A stretch of DNA of 64,000 bases from the NCBI GenBank assembly GCA_958450325.1, contig OY288241.1:42470278-42534277 (forward strand), in the 5' to 3' direction. Shown piece by piece: positions 21,641 to 32,231 of the stretch. The DNA comes from Agrostemma githago (taxonomy: Eukaryota; Streptophyta; Magnoliopsida; Caryophyllales; Caryophyllaceae). Within the stretch, counting starts at the first letter, position 1. The number at the start of each line of letters is the position of its first letter. The notes below the pieces were generated by a model that saw only the letters and a program-made list of their open reading frames with translations, had not been told where the DNA came from and ran no database searches. Both the position numbers and the translations under genes were made by a program.

Positions 21641-22080
21641 ATTTTTGAAATATCGAAGGTTGTGGTCGTGTTGGTGCCAAGGGTTCATGAGTTGAAAATT
21701 TGGCGATAGTGACGGCGTAAAGTTGATTTTCGAAAATGGGAACTCCAAGAAAGGGCAAGGTGATCTTCTTGGGTTAATGAAAATGGTAGAGGCGAAGGTG
21801 TGTGCACACCGGTCTTAGCAAAAATGTTTTTTTTTAAAAAAAATGTATCTTTTTTTGTTGTCATGTCTTTCCGAGATTCTATTGGAAAATCGGCGATTAT
21901 GATGGCGTTTTAAAAGCTTTCTTTGAAAAAAATGGTAATGTAACCGTGTTGGTACCTAGATTCCATGAATTGGAATTTTGGTGATGGTAACGGTGTCTTT
22001 ATCTAAAAAAAAGTGGAAAATTGAAAATCTAACGAGTGATGTACCGAAATTTCTTTACATGAAAATTCGGTGAATGTAAC

Positions 22081-22781
22081 TGATGAGGGTCAGGAGCCTG
22101 CACCGGGTCGCCCGCCTAGCAGGACCCGTAAAGACCCGACCCGGGGAATCAAGGAGCCTGCCCAGCAGGCCGTCGAAGTAAGACACCCGGATTTCCCCAA
22201 TGGAACGTAGCTTCGAGAAGGCCGCCCGGCCAGCAGAGTAAGGCGATCAGCTGGGGAGGGCCTGCAGACGCCCCCTGCTCGCCTGCCCCCAGGCGACCTC
22301 TCCCCCGAGCAGTGCAGGGGTTATCAGGGGCCCCTCCGCCATTCTGCCAAAGGTAAAAGGGAATGGGTGGATGAAACAGGACCACGTGTCACCTCGCAAT
22401 CCACCCATTCTCCCGCTCTTTTCCCTCTCCACTTCTCTCTCTTGTGGGGAGGTATAAATACCCACTCATTTTCCACTTAGAGGGGGTTGGATTTTCTCTC
22501 TCTAGACTCTCACTCCTAAAAACGCCACCTAGTTCCTCACGAGCTAGGTTCATCAAGGCACTTCACGGACTAACTTAGGCATCGGAGAGGGTTCCCTCGG
22601 ACAACCTCCGGGGCCCTGTGCGTTCATTGTGCAGGGAGCAGGCCAACTCCGCCGGGAAGGTCCGATCATAGGAGAAGGAGGAAGGAGAGATTGATGGAAA
22701 TCAAACGATCCACTACTTATCAACATTCCGATTACACAACCCGGATCCAGAACCGGGTTAATTTTTTCCGTGACCAGAACA
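22081..22781 (+). mobile_element. Solo LTR, 701 bp
   Basis: It starts TGATGAGGGTC and ends CCGTGACCAGAACA. Perfect 5-base target duplication GTAAC at 22076-22080 and 22782-22786. It is GC-rich in the first half, with TATAAATA at 22453 and a CT-rich start region after it. The end CCGTGACCA recalls certain Tat-lineage LTRs, but the family is not settled. There is no coding content. Confidence 0.92.
22453..22460 (+). promoter_or_regulatory. TATA box of the 701-bp LTR
   Basis: TATAAATA inside the solo LTR, followed by TTTTCTCTCTCTAG-like leader sequence, so it reads plus. It is a possible promoter of the LTR. Confidence 0.65.
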
Positions 22782-23620
22782 GTAACGGTGTTGAAAAAAA
22801 TGTGTTTTAGATTGACAAGCGTAATGTTACTAAATCGTTTTTTGAGGCTTGAAAAATAGATAGATGGTAGGTGTTGTTTTGGCCAGAGTAACGACGCTAA
22901 AATGGACTTTGAAAGTGTGTTTTAAAAAAATGGTGAGTGTTGATTTGGCCAGAGTAACGATGCTGAAATGGATTTTGAAAGTTTGTTTTGAAAATATGGT
23001 TAGTGTTGATTTGGCCAGAGTAACGACGCTAAAATGGACTCTGAATGTTTTTTTTGAAAAAATGGTGAGTGTTGATTTGGTAGAGTAACGACGCTGAAAT
23101 GAATTTTTGAAAGTTCATTTTAAAAATCATTGGTGAGAAAAAAAACAGAGTTTGGTGCAGTTTAATATGTTGTCATGGTTTAAATCCAAAGTTAATGTTT
23201 TATTCAGGTTGTCACACACGCTACACATAGCTAGCAAACATACACACATGCAGAATGCAGAAGTGGGTAGGCTAGGGTAATTACCGTCCCGTGAAAAGTC
23301 ATTGTTTCTGCGGAGACGAGTCACCCTGAATGAGGATGAATGTTGTCCCCGTTCCACGCGAAGCTTAACGCTTGACATATCACGGACTGCGTGACCACCA
23401 AAGACAAGCGGAATATCAATCGGGGGCCCTCCCACGGGTTCGGGTTTAACCTTGTCGTTAAAAAAGGTCGATTTATCCTAAATTGGTTGGGTTGGGCCTT
23501 ATGAAGGCCTGAAAAAGCTGTAGTGACCATAGAAAAACTTAAAGCACCATGACAGTCGACCTCGTTCAAGTTACACCACCGCTGGAATTTTGTAGGCCCG
23601 ACAGGGTCGAGCTTTCCATT

Positions 23621-23640
23621 TCCCTAGCGGAGTCGCCAAA
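23621..23640 (-). other. Primer binding site of Tat element B
   Basis: On the minus strand TTTGGCGACTCCGCTAGGGA lies directly after the LTR end CATCCACA. Tat-lineage elements commonly carry a TGGCGACTCCGCTGGGGA-type site. It proves that the LTR at 23642 and above is a 5' LTR read on the minus strand and that element B runs toward lower coordinates. Confidence 0.8.
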
Positions 23641-23641
23641 C

Positions 23642-25040
23642 TGTGGATGCTGCCACCCGTGTGCACGTGTCTGCGCATGAATCCGCGCCGGCCATCCACA
23701 TCGCTCCTGCTCGAGTTTCGGGTCGATCTGATCCCGCGGTCGAGGCGATGTGTCGGACCTTGATTGGGTTGACGATTTGCGGGATGTACTAGATAGATGT
23801 ATGGGCGCGTCTATGTTTCCGTTGAAATCAATCGGGATGTGGCTGTAAATGTTTAAAGGCCGGATCCTTTGGTTCGGCAACCGTTTAGTGAACCCGAACT
23901 TGCGATGTGACGTTGGAGTCGCCACCGAACAATTATGGGGGTTCAGACACCATTCAAGTCAACTTTAATGCTTAGCCGGCTCAAATTTGAGCGACATGGG
24001 GACCTAAAGATAAAGACTTGTACCCTTAAGCACTTCATGTCTGGAATGACTCACGTTACCAATGGTTTCGGACATCCGGAAAACCGTAGATTCTAAGTAA
24101 GGGGTGAGGGTATGTATTAGGAAGTCAACATTGTTTGACTATCGACACCCAACCTCCCTGGCACATAGCGGCCTCTACTAGTCAATCGATGTCAGACGTT
24201 TCTTGTTCTAAAGTGGTGAAAAAAAATGTAACAACCAATTATTTTGAACCCTATGCCCTGGCTATGTCGATTGATTTAGAAACAAGTATATTGTTTGTTG
24301 AAATAAGTATTTTGACATTCTTTGCATGCGAGAAATGCGATAACACATGACAAGCAAGCCATGTTAAAGTGCAAGTAGGAGAGTAGAGAGTACTAGTTAT
24401 TATACGTATTAGCAAATCAGTTTTAACGTAGTGATACAGATATTAGTCGGATCTCGTACTATACCTTACCTGGTATTCTGCTTAAATTTCGTCTGTACAA
24501 CATTAATCGAGAGGCATGAAGCCATGCGATTCAGGAATCAGGCGCACGCCACTGTGCACATCCTGATACTGAGGCACGAAAAGCTGAACGTCTGGGCTAA
24601 TACAGGACTAGACCTCAGCTCATTTTAATTGAACTGACCAAACACAGAAACACACACAAAAGATGGGCGCAACACCCCTGGCGTCCCAGGGTTCAGGCGC
24701 ACGAGGTCGGGCACCCTAACTCTGAGTGTTGGGGTTTAGACGCGGGTTCTAGGTTTGTTTGGGTGCTCGATTAGTGTTGGTTGTTTACGTCTTAGATTTC
24801 GATTAGGTTATTTAGGATGCGATTACGGTAATAAAAGCGGTAAATCTTGCGAAGAAAGCGGTAAAGATGCTAGAACATAACTAAATCATGTTGAGAGGAT
24901 TGGACACTCAGATTGTACACTAAACGAAATATGATGCATAGACAATAAAGAACGTATCTAATAACGACTACTCAGATTTAGTTATTTAGTAATTTTGGGT
25001 AGAAGTTGTAAACCTTACGTATCGTGGACGATTTGGTCTA
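23642..25040 (-). mobile_element. 5' LTR of Tat element B
   Basis: Inverse copy of LTR A. Shared blocks are the GAGTCGCCACC box (23915-23926), AGCCGGCTCA (23973), the GACTTGTACCCTTAAGCACT block (24014) and the TTACCTGGTATTCTGCTTAA block (24466). Similarity to A and C fades near 25020, so its 5' part is lost or diverged. It points head-on to LTR A, 3 kb away. Sequence between 25040 and 25195 is unassigned. Confidence 0.75.
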
Positions 25041-25194
25041 GGGGGTCGGTTGGACATGCTCTGCGATGGGAACCAAGCAGGAGCGAGGTTTGTACACCAT
25101 ACGTGGAATGCCAACTTCAGGTGTACGTGTCGATTGGGCGGATTATGAATGCTCATCGGGTGACAATCTACTACTGCTAATCTAGTAATACTAC

Positions 25195-25405
25195 TCATCT
25201 ACTACCACCACCACCACCACTACTACTACTACTAATCTACTACTACTACTAATCTACTACTACTACTACTACTACTACTACGACTACCACCACCACCACC
25301 ACCATAACAACAACCACTCACACAAACTCACACGAACACTAACACCACCAACAACAACAAACAACAACAACAACCTAATCAATAATAACAATAACAATAA
25401 CAATA
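25195..25405 (+). repeat. Compound microsatellite (ACT, ACC, AAC, AAT/AAC)
   Basis: Runs of TACTAC, CACCAC, ACAACA and AATAAC triplets follow each other. The Leu-, Arg- or Thr-rich frames through it are artefacts of the repeat. Confidence 0.95.
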
Positions 25406-25442
25406 ACAACAATCTAAATAATTTAAATATTTCAACATACTT

Positions 25443-25660
25443 TAATGGAGAAAAGACGCAAAAACTGCCGGAAAGAACACCGGAGGCGCGGAAGGGGGGG
25501 CTCGGCGGTGGGAGCGGCGGCAACAACGACACCGGAGGTGGCGGTCGTCGGAGGTGGGCGCCGGTGGAGGAGGAGGGGGAGGAAGGAGGGCGAAGGGTTA
25601 GGGTTTTTGCGAGGGAGGGAGGTAATTGAATTGGGGGTTTTGTATTTGTGAATGTCGTCG
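25443..25660 (-). other. GC-rich block resembling a plant 5' leader, minus strand
   Basis: On the minus strand it has CT/CCTCC-rich sequence with GCAAAAACCCTAACCC, typical of plant gene leaders, and a Pro/Ser-rich frame. No protein is recognised. It may be a captured leader or only purine/pyrimidine-rich DNA. Confidence 0.3.
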
Positions 25661-25679
25661 TGTTTTTTTTAATATCTGA

Positions 25680-25892
25680 GCATCATGCGGTGGATAATCC
25701 AACGCGAGTCCGCCGCATGTCCGATGTAGGCATGAATAAATTTTAAAAGAAAATTATGGAAAAAGCATGCATCGGTTTCTCATGGCATGCATCGGATGGT
25801 CCGTCGCATCACTAATTATGCGACCGACATGCATCGGCTAATCCGACGCATGTTTGAGCGCAAAATACGTTTTTCTAGGTGCCTTTTGACCT
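25680..25892. repeat. Subterminal-like repeats of an outer element, left of the CACTA
   Basis: Several forms of GCATGCATCGG and AATCCGACGCATG (25686-25715, 25768-25795, 25832-25852). The same motif returns just right of the CACTA (GGCCAATCCGACGCATG near 29500). The CACTA therefore sits inside another repeat-rich element, probably of a DNA transposon kind. Confidence 0.55.
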
Positions 25893-26726
25893 CACTACTA
25901 AAATAACTCCAAAAGAAATCATTAATAAGAAACCATTTAAGTATATTCAATGATTTATTTGGTTAAAGAAATCAATTATTCCAAATAAGTGGTCTCTTAT
26001 ATAATAACAAAGACACCATTTTTTAGATAAATGATCTCTATTCCCATGTAAGTTAATATCAGAGACACCATTTTTAAAAAAATGGATTGTTAATAATACA
26101 ATGCTATGCCAAAGACACCATTTTTCGAAAAAATGATTTGTTAATAATAATAGGACAATCCTATGCCAAAGACACCATCTCTCAAATAATTGATTTCTAA
26201 CCATTTTTTATTTTTTTTTAAAAAAATTCTATTTTTCGTACGGTAAACAACTTCACCACTATTTCTCCCTCTTTCTCCCTCTTTGTCGCCTGCCCACCAC
26301 CCTCCACCTTTCGCTTCGTCCCTGCCGTCGTCACTTGCTATCGTCGTTCACCTACCCCCACTTCACCCTCCATTCACCACCCTCGCCTTCGGCCATTCAT
26401 TACCTTCCTCCACCACTAACCTTCGTCGCGTCTCTCTTGCCTGACTTCCTCCAATCCTTCCGCCGTTGACAGCACAGCGGCCATCTACCTTTCAGTCCTC
26501 TCGTTTCACCTCTCTGCTGCCACTCTGCCTCCGTCATTCATTCACCCACGCCGTTGTCGCTGCCTCCACCGCGTCGTTCATTCACCTTTCATTGATTGCT
26601 TGATTAATCAATCGTCATATGTTTGTTTTGTTGGTTTTGTTTATTATTTATACTATGTACGCATGCGAGTTCTCCGTTGATCAAATCCAGGAAGCCTAGC
26701 GATGCCAAATTGGATTATTCTCATAT

Positions 26727-27117
26727 CACTGTAATCACTTGCTCTTCTATTTTTGTTGTGATTTTTTTTTAAATCTGGAATGTGATTTTGGAGGTGACAG
26801 TGTAGTAGGTGAAACCTAATGTATCTGCTGGTGTGATTTGTCTGTGCGTCGGAAATGCGATTTGCAATTAGAATGTTTGATAGCGTGTTGCGCCGTATTA
26901 TACATCGATTATTAGAGTCTGTGGAAATATCACTGTAACTTGTTGTTCTATTTTTGTTGTGATTTTTTTACTGCAATGTGATTTTGGAGGTGATAGTGTA
27001 GTAGGTGAAACCTTATTTATCTGCTGGTGTGATTTGTCTGTGCGTCGGATATGCGGTTGCACTTAGAATGTCTTATAGTGTATTGCGCCGCATTACAAAT
27101 TGATTATTAGAGTCTGG
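26727..27117 (+). repeat. Direct duplication of a 190-bp block inside the CACTA
   Basis: 26727-26921 and 26931-27117 are near-copies. Both start CACTGTAA, share GATTTTGGAGGTGA and GCTGGTGTGATTTGTCTGTG, and end GATTATTAGAGTCTG. Non-coding, intron-like. It must have arisen within or together with the captured piece. Confidence 0.9.
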
Positions 27118-27305
27118 GAATGCTGGTAAAATGTATGAACTTGAAGGCACAGATGGATGGAATAACATACTATATGCAGTAGTGTACCTTTAACCAGTGG
27201 CACACAATATCAAACTCCGCTTAATTGATGAGTACTAGGGTTCAAGGATTTATAGCTCTATTGTTTTGTGAATTTTTACCGTGCTTTGATTATGCTTGCA
27301 TCACT

Positions 27306-27374
27306 CTTGGTGGTAGTCATGGCGTACCCAAGGTGCATTACAAAGGGAAGCAAGGAGACTACTATGTTATGGTA
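27306..27374 (+). pseudogene. Captured casein kinase 1-like exon fragment (HD16/EL1-like)
   Basis: 23 codons read L then GGSHGVPKVHYKGKQGDYY and VMV. This string is characteristic of the N-lobe of the plant casein kinase 1-like proteins of the HD16/EL1 group, as I recall them (their next residues are MDMLGPSLWDVW). Here the match ends after VMV and is followed by unrelated residues (PLLCLVAVWFDRIINVD). The catalytic loop and all the rest are absent, so it cannot be an active kinase. It lies inside the CACTA element, so it was captured. Confidence 0.75.
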
Positions 27375-27722
27375 CCACTTCTTTGTCTTGTTGCTGTATG
27401 GTTTGATCGTATTATCAATGTGGACCGTACCGATAATAGCTCCATTTCTGCACGTTATGAACATGCTTTGACCAAGCTTATGGGATGTTTGGAATTCTTC
27501 TGGACAATCGTGAGTACACAATATCTTCATCATTGCCTGTACTTGTATTTGACATTATATTGAGGCCTTGCATGCTTAGAAATCCACATTTCCTTTACTT
27601 GTGTGCTTAGAAATCCATGAGAACAGAGCCTAAAATCTTTTTTTCGATTCGGGTTCTAGGTATTCATGTTTGAGACAAAAATAGCATTGTTAATTACTGG
27701 AGTACTACGTTTTATTTGATGC

Positions 27723-27852
27723 GATGTCTCGTCTCTTGCTGCTGAGGGTGATCCAAACCTGCATTTGCATCCTACTACCTATAGACTCTATGTGGAGCTT
27801 CCTAAGAGAAACATTTATCCGGTATCTCAACTCAATGAATCCTGTCAACATA
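27723..27852 (+). other. Exon-like frame in the CACTA, unidentified
   Basis: An open stretch reading DVSSLAAEGDPNLHLHPTTY and RLYVELPKRNIYP, ending in CATAA with a GTATGT donor. Codon use and the donor make a captured host exon likely. I do not recognise the protein. Upstream it runs into a stop without a clear acceptor. Confidence 0.4.
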
Positions 27853-28630
27853 AGTATGTGTTACTTCTTTCATGTATCTTTTCTTTGTTATACCTGTGTT
27901 ATTATCAGCTAAACAGATGATTCACTTTTGAGCCATTCGTCGTTATTCCCCGCTATCTTTGCTTGATATCCAAGTACGACACTCTGATCTCTTCACTATC
28001 AGCTAATTCAGTTTTTTAATAGTGTCCTAAACAATCGCTTGGCTCGTTGGATTGCGGATTCTACATATGTTGTTATATGTTCGAAATGATTGCAAATAGA
28101 CACCAAGTGATTCCTCATCAGGTATGAGTCTAGCCATATTTGGTTTTATTCGATCATCATGTGATTCAATTGAAAGTGTTGTGTTGTATTTTTACATTTG
28201 TTGATGATTTAGTTTTGCTAGATAAGTGTTTACTTAGAATTAGTAAATTGTTAAGAGCTAGCTTTAGTCGATTTTGGGGTTATTATGAATAATCTGGTCT
28301 GAATACAGACTTAAGATTTTAAAGATTGTGTTAAGAAAGAAGGTCGACATGGAGTAATTAAAGGGAGTTAGTGGGTATTTAGTTGGTCCCATCTCAGTGC
28401 GAGCCTTGTATTATTTGTAAAAAATAATGTGAATCTCGGCATAGTGAACTTAGTTTGGCCAACGTGTTGTGCAAGGGACGATATTTATTTAAGACCAAGA
28501 GTATAGTTTTGATTGAGAAGTGATCTATTGTCTTTCTTTCACCTTTGTAATTTGTTGAAATATGTACAAATGGAGTAGTGCCTTTACTTTCCTAGTGAAT
28601 GAGCCTAATGTGCATTTTTTTGTGTTGTAG

Positions 28631-28741
28631 TATTTTAAAGATGTACCGAAATCGTATAAACAAGAAATGATCGATGAGCTACAAGAGATGTGGATTACGT
28701 TTGTTCTCAAGCACAAAGAAGTAGAAGACGAGGAGGATTGA
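28631..28741 (+). other. Last-exon-like frame in the CACTA, unidentified
   Basis: After an acceptor TGTGTTGTAG, 36 codons read YFKDVPKSYKQEMIDELQEM, then a charged end EVEDEED and TGA. It is plausible as the captured last exon of a host gene. Product unknown. Confidence 0.35.
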
Positions 28742-29589
28742 TTACAAAGTGAATACTCATTTTTGAAACATACGTCTTGCCATATACAGAGTATGAAAAT
28801 GGTTACACATACGTCTTGGCATATATGAAAATAGTTACACATCTTAGCATATACTTGGGATTATTTATGTTTACAAAGTGAATACTAATTTTTTTTGGGA
28901 AAGTGTGCGCTTCTAATGTAATTATGACTTATTTCGGGATATATATGAGATAATTTATGTAAATCTGTCTTTGTTTTAGTTGATACTTGAAAACGAGTAC
29001 GGAGTACGTACATTGTATTGCAATACAGAGTAATTGGGTTGTATATTTATATATTAAATTAATTTAAAAATAAAAAAGGAGACTAATTTTTGGATATTAA
29101 TGGTAATGGAAGCAAAGAAATCATTTGAGAGGATTAAATGATTTATTAAGTTAGTAGGCAAAGAAATCATTTAGGTGTGTTACATGGTTTATTAAGGGTA
29201 AGCAAAGAAACCATTTAAGTGCATTACATGGTTTATTAAGTTTAGATAAGAAATCATTTATTTCTCCCAAAAGGTGTATTTCTTATAGACCAAAGAAACT
29301 ATTTATCTCTTAAAATTGGTTTCTAAAGCATAAGTAAAGAAATCATTTTTCTCACATGGTTTCTTACCCTAAGACACCTTTGACCTAGAGATCATCTCCA
29401 AAATGGTGTATTAGGGCATTTTAACATGATTTCTTAGCCATCTTTTCTAGTAGTGCCTGCGTCATCTTGCGTGGACAATTCCGACACAAGTGGTATACGT
29501 CGGCCAATCCGACGCATGTCAGACGCGTTGTCTGATAATGCGTCAGATTCCCAGTCCGCCTCAAGACGTCCGCCGCATTCGCCTCTGTT

Positions 29590-30038
29590 TTTTGTACTGG
29601 TAGATGCTACTTATGTCTCGCGCATACTGAAGATGCTAGGCACTTGTTCTTCAAATGTAACTATGCAGCAAATGTTGCGGGATCTCACTCTGAACTTCGA
29701 ATTTAGATGTTATCCTACATTGGGTCTCTAATAGGAAGCACACAAAAAACTGGCACAACTTCTGGCTAAGACAGTGCATTGCGGCTGTGGTCTACTGCCT
29801 CTGGAAAGAGCGTAACTGCCGAGTTTTTAATGATATTTGTAGGCCTGTAAATGTCCTAGTTAGAGAGATACAATACACCGTATGTATACTTGTACTAAGC
29901 TCCTCAAACCCAGGAATCTAGGATGAAATCATAGAGGGTCTACAGTAGACTCGCTCTCTAGTGGCTAGCTCTTTTGTAAGAAAAACTCTTGTATTTTTTT
30001 TCGAAGTATATAAGAGTACTACTTTCTTGCAAAAAAAA
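29590..30038 (+). pseudogene. LINE 3' end (zf-RVT region of ORF2), 5'-truncated
   Basis: Reads ARHLFFKCNYAANV, then WHNFWLRQCIAAVVYCLWKE, RNCRVFND: the zinc-binding region at the C-terminus of plant LINE ORF2 and its usual tail. Frames are broken. A 3' UTR follows, ending in a short A-run at 30029-30038. Strong 5' truncation is normal for LINEs. It is a different family from the two minus-strand LINEs. 29456-29590 carries the outer subterminal repeats. Confidence 0.75.
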
Positions 30039-30039
30039 A

Positions 30040-31857
30040 TCTTAGCATAAACCTATTTATTTAATTTTCGTTGTAAATTATTTATTTATTCGCGAGAAAT
30101 TATATTTCTCTACGAATTAACGTTTTATTTGTGTATTGCATGATTTATTCGCAAGGAATTAACGTCGATATTACTCGGTATTGCATGATTTTATTTGTGT
30201 AATTTTATGTATATAATTATAATTTTATTTTTGGCAATATATGTATGTCGTGTATTCTGGGAAAAAAAAGTTGTAAATTTTCATGTTTCGGTATTTTTTT
30301 ATCGCTTTTACAAGATTAACGATTAAATTGTTATATTATTTTGTAAAATCGTAATATTCAGCCTAAACATGTAAAATATACTTCTAATCTGTAAAAATAA
30401 TATTTTGGATGATTTTTGATGATTTTGTATTTTTATGATATTTTAAGAATCGATTATTGGGTAATTACGGATTTCGGACAAAAATGATTAAAAGCCGATT
30501 TTTAGTTCTTAAACTGAGACAAATTATTTTAATCTTAAATTTTATGTGGATTAGTCTGATGAAAAAGAATTTTATGATTTTTTCATAATTTTTTGGAATT
30601 GATAAGTTGGTGAATTAATCAATTTAAATCATCGTTTATCGATCAATCCCATGTTTGCTATTTCGATTTCTGATTTCTGACTTTTGTATTATTCTTAAAA
30701 AAATGTTCCTGATGTTTTCTTATGAAATATTCATTTTTTTGATTTTAATATTTTAATAAAAAAAATTAGGAATTCTGTTAGGAATTCTATTAAAAGATCA
30801 TTAATTGTGAAAACGGGCTTTAAAAGACGGTTTCACCTAATTTTATGAATTCTTGAATTTTGACATTTTGGGAAAAACTAAAGTTTCTGAAAAATTTCAA
30901 TTTTAGTTTTAAAAATAATTTTTGGGTATTAATACTTAAATCGTTTTGTAATTACTATTTTTATTAATCGTTATTGTCAATATTAGACGATCAACGTGTA
31001 AACGCTTTAAAAACCGAGTTTACAGATTATGAAAAATTTATTTTTCTGGACAGTATGTCCAAATACATATTTTAAATATTTTACATAATTTTTATACTAT
31101 TTATCGAAGCCTTTAAATGGTCGGTAGTATCGAGTTTTGAGCAAAGTTGCGAATTACCGTTAAAACATTTCCGTTTCAGCTAATTAAAATATTTTTCCAG
31201 CTATTTTGAGAATTCTGAAATTCTGAACTTTTATAAATTAAGTCACCCCTTATGATATTCTAAAGTTGTTGAATTGTTTAATAAATAAAAGACGTTAAAT
31301 GATTTATTTTGGTATTTGCCGTAAAATCCTAATTATGCTTGTTTAGTCGAAATTATTAATAATTAAGAAATTTTAATTTTATCAATTTTGGAAAAACTCT
31401 AATTAGTAGTAATGAAATATTTAAGATATTTTAATAATCTAATAAACGCGTGTATGATATTTCAATAATTTCATAAATCCATTTATTCTCGTTTTAGAAA
31501 TTAATATCGTTAAGGCCGAAAGTTTGAACTATCGTTAATAATCGTTAATATCATTAATAATAATCATTATTTATTCTTGTATGAAATTAATATCGTTAAT
31601 AATCGTTAATAATATCGTTTTAAAAAGTTTTATAAATCTATAATGTTTACTAATAGTGTTGTATTAGTATGAACTAATATTTTCGATATTTTGATATGAA
31701 ACTATTTTTAGTAAAATTTCTAAAAATAGAAGTTTCCTCTTTTAGAATATAATGATTATTCCTTTTATCTCCATATTATTTACAATGATTATCTCTTTTG
31801 AATATCGATAATGGCTTGTTTTGGATTTATGGAATAAGGAAAAGTGTGGGGTTTAGT
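30040..31857 (+). mobile_element. Truncated LARD-like LTR (copy at 30-32 kb)
   Basis: Collinear with 34490-36925: the TTATTCGCGAGAAATT block, AACGTCGATATTACTCGG, the AGGCCGAAAGT block at 31513 and the TTTGGATTTATGGAATAAGG block at 31825. It lacks both LTR ends and several hundred bases inside. A local expansion of CGTTAATAAT repeats lies at 31535-31615. No coding sequence. Confidence 0.8.
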
Positions 31858-32080
31858 TTCACTAGGGCAGTTTGACTAGGAATGTCATATTTCTATACTG
31901 GGTATATTTTTGTTAGTGAGATGTTTTACTTTATTAGCGAGCTCCACCATTCACACTCACATCCTTATACTTTGTGCAAAAAGTAAATGTTGCAATTCCA
32001 AAGAAATGAAAGGAGTATAATACTGGCCAAATAACTACTATATTGGTAAAAAAAAGTGGATAATGGATGACAAATTGGTA
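31858..32080. other. Unassigned AT-rich DNA
   Basis: No gene or repeat recognised. It hosts the SINE that follows. Confidence 0.4.
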
Positions 32081-32096
32081 AAAAACTCTCAAACAT

Positions 32097-32215
32097 ACCG
32101 AAGATGGCTTAGCCTAGTGGTTAAGACTAGGTGCTCTTGGACAGTAGGTTCCAGGTTCGAATCCCTCCTCCCCTATATTGTAATGTGACTAAGTGCGCTC
32201 TTCGATGAACCAAAA
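32097..32215 (+). mobile_element. tRNA-derived SINE, about 119 bp
   Basis: Pol III box A TAGCCTAGTGG (32110-32120) and box B GGTTCGAATCC (32154-32164) are spaced as in a tRNA. An A-run closes the 3' end. The flanks form a perfect 16-base target duplication AAAAACTCTCAAACAT (32081-32096 and 32216-32231). The tRNA cloverleaf 3' half is not kept, so it is not a tRNA gene. The family is not named here. Confidence 0.93.
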
Positions 32216-32231
32216 AAAAACTCTCAAACAT

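Larger units (their letters stand above)
21640..23125. repeat. 66-bp minisatellite with degenerate arm, split by a solo LTR
   Basis: Four clear units of 66 bases start at 22864, 22930, 22996 and 23062 (ATGGTGAGTGTTGATTTGGC, then AGAGTAACGACGCT). Because 66 is a multiple of three, one plus frame stays open by repetition only. Older, degenerate units with GGTGATGGTAACGG-like cores extend left to about 21640. The solo LTR at 22081-22781 lies inside and duplicated GTAAC of the array. Confidence 0.8.
25893..29455 (+). mobile_element. CACTA element, 3563 bp, non-autonomous, with gene pieces
   Basis: Ends CACTACTAAAA and, on the other strand, CACTACTAGAAAA. Perfect 3-base target duplication CCT (25890-25892 and 29456-29458), the CACTA hallmark. 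Subterminal arms carry many AAAGAAATCATTT and AAGAAACCATTTAA type motifs (25910-26200, 29115-29440). No transposase frame is seen. The interior is gene-like: a C/T-rich leader (26225-26620), a duplicated intron-like block (26727-27117), a casein-kinase-1-like exon (27306), and two more exon-like frames (27723, 28631). This is the pattern of a Pack-CACTA. Confidence 0.93.

Noticed and set aside
22149..22465. Minus frames of 70-80 codons
   Set aside because: They lie in the GC-rich part of a solo LTR and match nothing.
25195..25532. Long Leu- and Pro-rich minus-strand frame
   Set aside because: It is the translation of triplet microsatellites.
32101..32170. tRNA gene
   Set aside because: Boxes A and B are present, but the 3' half does not complete a cloverleaf, and the unit has an A-tail and a target duplication, so it is a SINE.
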